Source: Bettongia penicillata ogilbyi (lineage: Eukaryota; Chordata; Mammalia; Diprotodontia; Potoroidae). From it: a stretch of DNA of 64,000 nt. Below the pieces are notes generated by a model. That model made no database searches and was not told where the DNA came from. It was given only the letters and a program-made list of their open reading frames with translations. The stretch spans positions 1,019,999-1,083,998 of the forward strand of contig JAJHZJ010000008.1 in the NCBI GenBank assembly GCA_023548195.1, in the 5' to 3' direction. The translations under genes and the position numbers were made by a program. Numbering within the stretch: position 1 is the stretch's first letter; every line of letters begins with the position of its first letter. Positions 58,322 through 64,000 of the stretch are shown piece after piece.

Positions 58322-58488
58322 TGTTTGTCCATAGTTCATAGCATCAGGAAGATAATGCCGTGACTTGTAAGTGGATTAGATTTAAGTGGGAGAAGCTGTG
58401 CAAAATCATTAGCCTCACTTTCTCCTCCAGGGCCATCTAGGTCCAGCAGCAAGATAAAAATCAGGATGACTGGAGATGGCCCTGTCAG
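58322..58488 (-). mobile_element. second, truncated copy of the unclassified repeat 3' end
   Basis: AATGCCGTGACTTGTAAGTGG, GCCTCACTTTCTCCTCCAGGGCCATCTAGGTCCAGCAGCAAG, GATGACTGGAGATGGCCCTG. It is closer to the long repeat at 57485 (GGCCCTGG) than to the SINE (GACCCAGG). Confidence 0.75.
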
Positions 58489-58489
58489 C

Positions 58490-59140
58490 TATGCAAGCTC
58501 AGTCATACAACAGAATGTCTAGAGTAAACCTTAAAAAAAAACACCAACTTACAAAAAAGGATGGAAGATGAGAAGACACTGCACACAATTATCACTACCA
58601 CAATCTAGTCTATTTAAACAAGCTGGTGTCAGTGAGAAATGGAAATGAGATAAAGTTAAACTGATTATCACCATTTCTTAGGAGAGCTTCATTGATGTTA
58701 AACAGTTGCCAGAATGAAGATGTCAAAAGAGCCTAGACATTGCTTTTTCCAATTTCTATGACTGAGATATATTAAGATAATTACCTGAATAAAATGGGGG
58801 TAGAGGATAAGAAGGATGAGTATGAGAAAAGAAAATCTAATTGGTAGATCAGAAAAGAAAAACTTTATCTCCTTCAGAATTTGGCCATGACCAATTCTGA
58901 CCTCATCAGTCAAAATCATCTCAATTACTATATTTTGTATTTTATACATCAAGTTATCAACAGCTATTTAAAAAGGTAAGATTGGCAGAAAGTTTTTATA
59001 CATGTACACACATATGTAGTTATACATATTTAATTTATATTTAATTTAATACATATACATTTGTATTTATTAGGAGTCTAATGATAATAGTTCACAAGGT
59101 ATCCTAAAAGTTCTGGTACAAGCAATTGCAGTGAGACTTT
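58490..59140. other. unique sequence
   Basis: Nothing recognised. Irregular TA-rich stretch at 58995-59075. Confidence 0.4.
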
Positions 59141-59144
59141 TGAG

Positions 59145-59375
59145 TTATTTTGTATAGTGCTTTAAGACTTGCCAAGTCTTTCATACGTATTTGATGCCTC
59201 TGCTCATATAGACCTCTGACATGGGCACTACAGTATTATGATTCCCTTTTTATGAAAGGAAGTTGAATGAAGAAACTTACTAGGTTTTAAATAATTTGTT
59301 AGCATGTGGCAAAATTTGAATCCAAGGTTTTACTTATCCCCAAATTCAGTGTTCTTTCCACCATGGCACATCATC
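59145..59375 (-). mobile_element. MIR SINE
   Basis: TATAGTGCTTTAAGACTTGCC, ATGATTCCCTTTTTATGAAAGGAAG, AAAATTTGAATCCAAGG, TTCTTTCCACCATGGCAC. Inverted MIR. Confidence 0.75.
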
Positions 59376-59439
59376 ACTAGGAAAAAGCAATTTAGAACCA
59401 TTGTCTAAATTGTAATTGTAAAAATACTATCAAAGATTA

Positions 59440-59765
59440 AAATAGATGATATACAGGGATAAAGAGAAGTACTAGTTAGTCTACAGTATTCTAGCCAAGG
59501 GTGGCTAGAAGGGGAGAGGAGAAGGTGATGGAAAATTAGCAGAAAAAGAGGACTGCATGGCTGTAACCCAGGAGACATAATAGTTTTGGGGAAAGACAAT
59601 GAGTTTTGATTTATATGTATCTGAGTTATACATATATATGGAACATTCACTAGATGAAACCCTGTGGAACATATGAAATATGGTACTGTAAAAAGGTCCA
59701 GAGGTCAGGGCTGGAGATGTAGATTAGGAAGTCATTTGCCTACAGGTGGTAATTGGACTATGTCT
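59440..59765 (-). mobile_element. L2 LINE fragment
   Basis: GACAATGAGTTTTGATTTATATG, AACCCTGTGGAACATATG, CAGGGCTGGAGATGTAGATTAGGAAGTCATTTGCC are the inverted L2 region around the YADD motif. Confidence 0.7.
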
Positions 59766-59769
59766 TGTT

Positions 59770-60020
59770 GAAAAATTGTTTAGGTCTCTAGTTCTAGTAG
59801 TTATAAGTTGGAGTTAAAATTATCCTTCTTATTTCATTCAGTGTATTTCATTATTTAGACATCATGTATTAGATATAAGGATGAAATTTTTGAGTGTAAG
59901 GGTGATTAAACCCTGGAAAAGAGACTACCACGAAGGATTGTGAAATAATCTCTGGAGAGATTTTAAAAAGGAAAGTAGTAGACAACTTTCTGGTATCTAG
60001 AAGCAGCACAAATGATTATT
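59770..60020. other. unassigned sequence
   Basis: It could be further decayed L2. Nothing firm. Confidence 0.3.
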
Positions 60021-60025
60021 TTTTT

Positions 60026-60245
60026 GAGACTGAGTCTCCCTATCTCATGCACCTGAATTCACTTCTGATTGAACAGGGAGCTTTGACTTGCTCTATTTCT
60101 TGCCTGGGTCACTTTACCCTTCTTGAAGTCTGGTGGCCTTATATGTTCCAGTGCTCACCACATTGGTGTCTGCCTTAGTGTAGGTACTCAATGGACTTAA
60201 GTAATGGTGTCAAAAATAATCTCTCAGCTTCAGCATTTAAATGAA
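60026..60245 (-). pseudogene. 7SL (SRP) RNA-like copy B
   Basis: The plus strand reads as the reverse of 7SL from its 3' end: GAGACTGAGTCTCCCTAT, GGGAGCTTTGACTTGCTCTATTTC, GCCTGGGTCAC, ACCCTTCTTGA, GTGCTCACCACATTGGTG, CCTTAGTG. A T run (60018-60025) stands where an A tail would be. About 20 bp of the 3' Alu-type domain are missing, and the 5' end fades out after about 60210. Not functional. Confidence 0.8.
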
Positions 60246-60249
60246 CTTT

Positions 60250-60945
60250 TGAAGTATCTTTGAGGTATATAATCTTGTGGTAATTCTATTGCCTGATAAA
60301 TTCTCTGAGTTACTGTGATGACCTCTTCCTGATCATACTATTCCATAGTTTTTGAAACATTTGCATAGATTAAGAATTTGATGGTATAACTCAGTTAACT
60401 TCAAATCTTCCATTTTTTTCCTTTATGGAAATGTTGTCAGGATTTTCATGGACATTTGTTTTTGGTAATGGTTTGGGGTTTGCTTCATCTATTAGTTCTT
60501 TTTTTAAAAAAAAATAAGCTGTTCTTGTGGGAAAGACTTGATTGGTGTTATACAGAAATTCTCTTTACTTCTCTGACTTTTCTCATCTTTTCTTTAGGTG
60601 GTCTATTTGGTGAGTCTCTTGACAATGCAAGTTCTCCCTTTATCAGCAGTTTCAGATTCCATTCTAAAGCCTTTCACATATCTCCACTTACCTTCTCTGA
60701 CATTGCTTTTATAAAGTTTCTTAGAGTTCTCTTTTGTTTTTCCCCTCAATATTCAATTTATCTTATTCAGGATATTTCTCTATCAGTCTACATATAAATT
60801 ATTGAACAAAGTCAAGTTGCTTTGTCTTATTTTCCATATTAACACTTCAAAAGGCCCAAAAGTATGCATGGTATGTGTGCGCATGTGCATGCATGTGTGC
60901 ACATGTGTAGAATATTACCTAAATAACTACTGCCTATATAAGTCA
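60250..60945. other. unique sequence with an alternating purine-pyrimidine tract
   Basis: Includes 60871-60909. A 113-codon plus frame (60456-60797, Phe/Leu/Ser-rich) has no recognised homology. Confidence 0.4.
60871..60909. other. 39-bp perfect alternating purine-pyrimidine tract (Z-DNA-prone)
   Basis: Every step from 60871 to 60909 alternates R and Y, mainly GT, GC and AT steps with two GCGC/GCAT groups. It is not a simple repeat. Such tracts favour left-handed DNA under supercoiling. Confidence 0.85.
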
Positions 60946-60949
60946 AAGC

Positions 60950-61015
60950 ATCGTTGACTTAGAACTAGAAGGAAAATTGAAGGCTCTAGAGTTCAAACTT
61001 CTCATTTTTTTAAAC
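60950..61015 (-). mobile_element. MIR3/THER1-type SINE fragment
   Basis: GACTTAGAACTAGAAGGAAAATTGAAGG, TTCAAACTTCTCATTTTTTTAAACTGAAG. Inverted 3' part. Confidence 0.55.
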
Positions 61016-61067
61016 TGAAGTATATAAAAGTCATTCTGTCTGTCTATATGCCTCTGTATCTATTTAA

Positions 61068-61245
61068 TAGAGACAACATGGCATATGGTATAAAAGGTTG
61101 GACTTTAAGTTAGTACAGCCTGGGTTCAAGCCCTATTTCTGATATCTAACATATGCTGGCTATGTGGTCATGGGCAAATCAACTTATATCACCTTATGCT
61201 CAGCTAAACCCCAAATCTGCAAGTCACAAATGAAATTTTGATCTG
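61068..61245 (+). mobile_element. marsupial tRNA-derived SINE
   Basis: GGTTGGACTTTAAGTTAGTACAG, CCTGGGTTCAAGCCCTATTTC (clear B-box), TGGCTATGTGGTCATGGGCAAATCAAC, tail CTCAGCTAAACCCC. Same class as 8400, 11990 and 63655. Confidence 0.8.
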
Positions 61246-61344
61246 AGTCAGTGGAGCAAATTTCCATACTGACAATTCCCTATAAAGATTACACAAAAGC
61301 TCTGGACACTACACTCAAGACATACTTACATACATCTATACATG

Positions 61345-61592
61345 TTGTTCAGTCTTTTTTTTTTAGTAATGTTCACCTCTTCAGGACTCTATTTTTTTTT
61401 GACAAAGATACCAGAATGGTTTGCCACTTCTTTCTACATCTTGTTTTACAGATGGAGAAACTGAGGCAAATAGATTAATGACTTACTCAAGGTCACAAAA
61501 CTAATAAGTATCTGCATCCAGATTTGAACTCAGGAAAATGTGTCTTTCTAATTCCAGGCGTGGCACTCTATGCACTGTATCACGTAGCTGCT
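61345..61592 (-). mobile_element. Mar1-like SINE, full length
   Basis: TTGTTCAGTC (tail end), ACAAAGATACCAGAATGGTTTGCC, TTACAGATGGAGAAACTGAGGC, AGATTTGAACTCAGG, GGCACTCTATGCACTGTATCACGTAGCTGC (head). Confidence 0.85.
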
Positions 61593-61672
61593 ACATACAC
61601 ACACATATACATACATGCATACACACATGCATAATACATACATATATACATACATATGACTATATCTGTGTA
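61592..61672. repeat. (TACA)n/(CATA)n microsatellite next to a SINE head
   Basis: Directly abuts the 5' head of the SINE. Confidence 0.9.
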
Positions 61673-61769
61673 ACAATGTTACTCTTTTTGTGTAGTAGGG
61701 CCCTTTGCCATTCTGAAAAAGTCTATGAACACTGTCTCAGAACAGTGATTTAAAAGCGTAAACTATAAT

Positions 61770-61897
61770 TGTCAATATATAGTGATATATATGTGCCTTA
61801 TACATATCACATATACATACATACACATATACCTATATATGTTTGTATATATAAATACATATATAGGTGTATATATATGTATACACACATATACATT
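61770..61897. repeat. (TATACA)n-type microsatellite
   Basis: Irregular TA, CA and TG units, probably one expanded region with 61592-61672. Confidence 0.9.
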
Positions 61898-61989
61898 TTT
61901 TCAATAATTTCAGAGATACCAGATTAATAATGGTTGCTGTAGACGAGAAGATTTTCCAAATTTTTCAGGTTACAAATGTTATTCTAATT

Positions 61990-62255
61990 GCTTCAAGTCT
62001 AACAGCGATGCAGAGCTGCTTTAATGAGTTCTATTTCTGACCTGGGTCATTTCATCCCTCCTTAGGCATCCTGGTGACCCACCCACCCACCCACTCACTC
62101 TTGGGAGGTCACCACACTGGTACCATACTTGCTATAGACAGCCAATTGATTTAGCCCACTGAAGCTCAAAACTCTAGAGTTTAGGACATCTACCAGCCTC
62201 AGCCCTCCCCTGCCCCAGTAACAATTAGCATGTGCCAGCTGTGCTTTTGCAGGGA
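61990..62255 (-). pseudogene. 7SL (SRP) RNA-like copy C
   Basis: The plus strand is the reverse of 7SL over most of its length: CTATTTCTGACCTGGGTC, CATCCCTCCTTAGGCATCCTGGTG, GGGAGGTCACCA, TAGCCCACTGAAG, ACCAGCCTCAGCCCTCCCC, GTGCCAGCTGTGC. A (CCCA)n expansion (62079-62094) replaces the GCGGGGGACC loop. It shares substitutions with copies A and B. Decayed and not functional. Confidence 0.9.
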
Positions 62256-62259
62256 AAGA

Positions 62260-63148
62260 ATGGGACAGAGACTAGCCATCACTAACATTTGAGCAATTTT
62301 GATTTATTAAAAATAATTGGTCTTTTTATCTCAAGAAAACATAAGCATATGCTGGATAAAGGAAATGTTTCAACATTACATTCATCTGTTCAGCATAACA
62401 TTTCTGTATAGCTGATCCCACCCCTCCTTTTTTTTATATCTTTAAGGAAGAAAAAGCATTTTACTCCTATCATAGTATCTGTTAACAAACTTGCAATATA
62501 TTTAAGGATGACAAAGAAACATTTTCAAAATCATTGCTCTATCTGAGGCTATATTTCATCCCATTTAAATATTCTTTAGCAGTTGTCAATAAAATATTTT
62601 AGTATGTTACATGCTGCCTAATTGATACACCACTGAGTCTCCCTAGAGAAAGAACATCGTAAAATAGCTTACAGTTGGCTCCCTCAATAATTCAGTGTCC
62701 CTGTTGTGTTGAAACATACTGGGAAGAGCTAAAGCTGTAGTTTTGATTAGCACAGACAAAGGCGTCCAAAATGCTCCTTGGTCTTGAATTGTACCATTAA
62801 TCAATAATTCAGCTCCAAGGTTGCCACAGGAGCTCACAGGAGATATCTTGTGCTTTTCAGTGTCCAGAGGGTGAGTCATCTTGAAAATTTCTGTCTCCCC
62901 CATCTCTGTTGTAATGAATATCACAAATAGACACTTGAGAATGTGGTTGGTAATCTCTACAGATCAGGCAAGAGTACGGTCTTTGATAGTGTTCAGTTGG
63001 CTGTCCCCTAACAATAGCTAACAGCTATTGATGTTCTCAGAAGGTAACTGGCAGAGTTGAAACCCAATGAGTACTGTGGACTTCTATTGATGGGCTAACA
63101 GGGCTTTTTCCTCTTTCAAGGCGGCAGGGAAGTTAGAGAGTCATCACT
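62260..63148. other. repeat-free sequence, candidate conserved non-coding element
   Basis: 62430-62940 is complex sequence with TAATTGATACA, ATTAATCAATAATTCA and TAATGAATATCACA words. A 93-codon minus frame at 62643-62924 shows no known domain. Confidence 0.35.
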
Positions 63149-63151
63149 GTT

Positions 63152-63600
63152 CATTTTATAAAAATACATTTCCCCCCAAATTACATGTTAAAACATCTGC
63201 TTTTTTCTTAAACATTTCAAGTTCCAAATTCCATCCCCTTTCTCCAAGTTTTCCTCCTTTTTCCCCTCCGAGATGGTAAGCAATAAGATATAGGTTATAC
63301 TTGTGCCATCATGTAAAACAATTCCAATATTTGTCATTTTGTATAAGAAGACTAGAATAAAAGAAAAAGAATGAAAATGAAAATAGCATGCTTCAGTCTG
63401 TATTTAAACACTATCAGTTCTTTCACTGGAGGCAGATAGCATGCTTAATGTTTGGGGATTGTCTTGGATCAGTGTGTGGCTGAGAATAACTAAGTCATTC
63501 ACAATTTTTCATCCTGCAGAATTACTGTTAGTCTGTACAATGTTTTTCTGGTTCTGCTCTTTCACTTTTCATCAGTTCATGTAAGTCTTCACTCTTCATT
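63152..63600 (-). mobile_element. L1-type 3' end
   Basis: Inverted L1-like 3' UTR. The words are CATTTCCCCCCAAATTACATG, GTTCCAAATTCCATCC, GAGATGGTAAGCAATAAGATATAGG, ATTTGTCATTTTGTATAAGAAGACTAG, GTCTTGGATCAGTG, AATGTTTTTCTGGTTCTGCTC and CATCAGTTCATGTAAGTCTTC. The 3' A-tail lies at the left as a T-rich edge. Confidence 0.75.
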
Positions 63601-63654
63601 TTTAGAGATACTATGCATGACTATTAAATGCAATTTAAAATATATTTTAGAGTA

Positions 63655-63865
63655 GAGGCTGCATGGCATAGAAGATAGAAACCAGGCCTCAAAACCAAGA
63701 AGACCTACATCTGAGTCTCATTTCTGATACATTCTGTATTATGCGAGGCAAATCATTTAAACTCATATTGGTCTAGGCACCTCTCTGAGATTGTTAAAAC
63801 AAGGTGCCAGTCTTCATTGGTAGAGAGAGTTTCCTCACCTGGAAGGTCTTTATAGCAGCAGTTCT
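63655..63865 (+). mobile_element. marsupial tRNA-derived SINE, near full length
   Basis: AGAAGACCTACATCTGAGTCTC (B-box region), ATGCGAGGCAAATCATTTAAAC, TAGGCACCTCTCTGAGATTG, AGGTGCCAGTCTTCATTGGTAGAG, TTTCCTCACCTGG. The tail defines the class shared with 8400, 11990 and 61068. Confidence 0.8.
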
Positions 63866-64000
63866 TTTATTTTTCGTTCCAGGACAACTTTATATTCATC
63901 AAAATCATTCAAGATTCACCTCCCAAGAGCTCTTGTTTGCATGCATTTTATCTATCAGTATTTACTGTATTAGAAATTATAAATCTTAATATTTTTACAA

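Noticed and set aside
1..64000. bacterial or phage operon features, CRISPR arrays, riboswitches
   Set aside because: Base composition, CpG shortage and SINE/LINE content show a mammalian nuclear genome. No such feature is present.

Overview
The window looks like AT-rich, repeat-laden nuclear DNA of a marsupial mammal. The evidence is the repeat content. There are several copies of tRNA-derived SINEs whose reverse-strand heads end in the typical marsupial GCCACCTAGCTGCC-type motif. There are Mar1-like SINEs with an RTE-type tail, an L1-like element of the half-L1 (HAL1) kind, and many old mammal-wide families (MIR/THER1, L2, L3/CR1, hAT and Tigger-like MITEs). One SINE type (minus strand at 17940, 27139 and 44672) resembles WSINE1 as I remember it from Australian marsupials, so an Australidelphian source is my best guess, not a demonstrated fact.

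I cannot support any intact protein-coding gene or exon. Every long open frame falls in a transposon, a microsatellite, or unique sequence with no recognisable protein. The window is therefore a gene desert or part of a very large intron. The one recognisable host protein sequence is a decayed processed copy of the last exon region of PCK1 (19205-19524, +). RNA-gene-derived sequences are three 7SL (SRP RNA) like copies (44178, 60026, 61990) and one 5S rRNA-like copy (32258) placed directly upstream of a SINE in the same orientation.

Layout: 0.2-5 kb holds old MIR/THER1 SINEs and an 83-bp tandem duplication. 5-7.2 kb is repeat-poor with a G-quadruplex motif. 7.3-12.2 kb is dense in repeats (hAT MITEs, L1, L3/CR1, SINEs). 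12.2-16.4 kb has an L1/HAL1 3' end and L2. 16.5-16.9 kb is a 146-bp tandem duplication. 18-22.3 kb has SINE, L1 ORF2, the PCK1 pseudogene, L2, MIR and a hAT MITE. 26.3-29 kb is a 1.5-kb L2 split by a SINE. 31.8-36.2 kb holds L3, the 5S-SINE composite, a Mar1-like SINE and a complete 2.5-kb HAL1-like element with target duplications. 39.3-47.4 kb has four L2 pieces, SINEs, a 7SL copy and nested insertions. 48.9-49.6 kb is L2. 50-54.8 kb is repeat-poor. 55-63.9 kb again is repeat-rich (L3, an unclassified repeat that shares its 3' end with the SINE, two 7SL copies, microsatellites, L1 3' end).

The most interesting observation is that the three 7SL-like copies share substitutions relative to the canonical SRP RNA. 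This hints that they descend from a dispersed 7SL-derived family rather than from independent copies of the SRP RNA gene. All family assignments are from recognition by eye, and boundaries are approximate unless target duplications are given.
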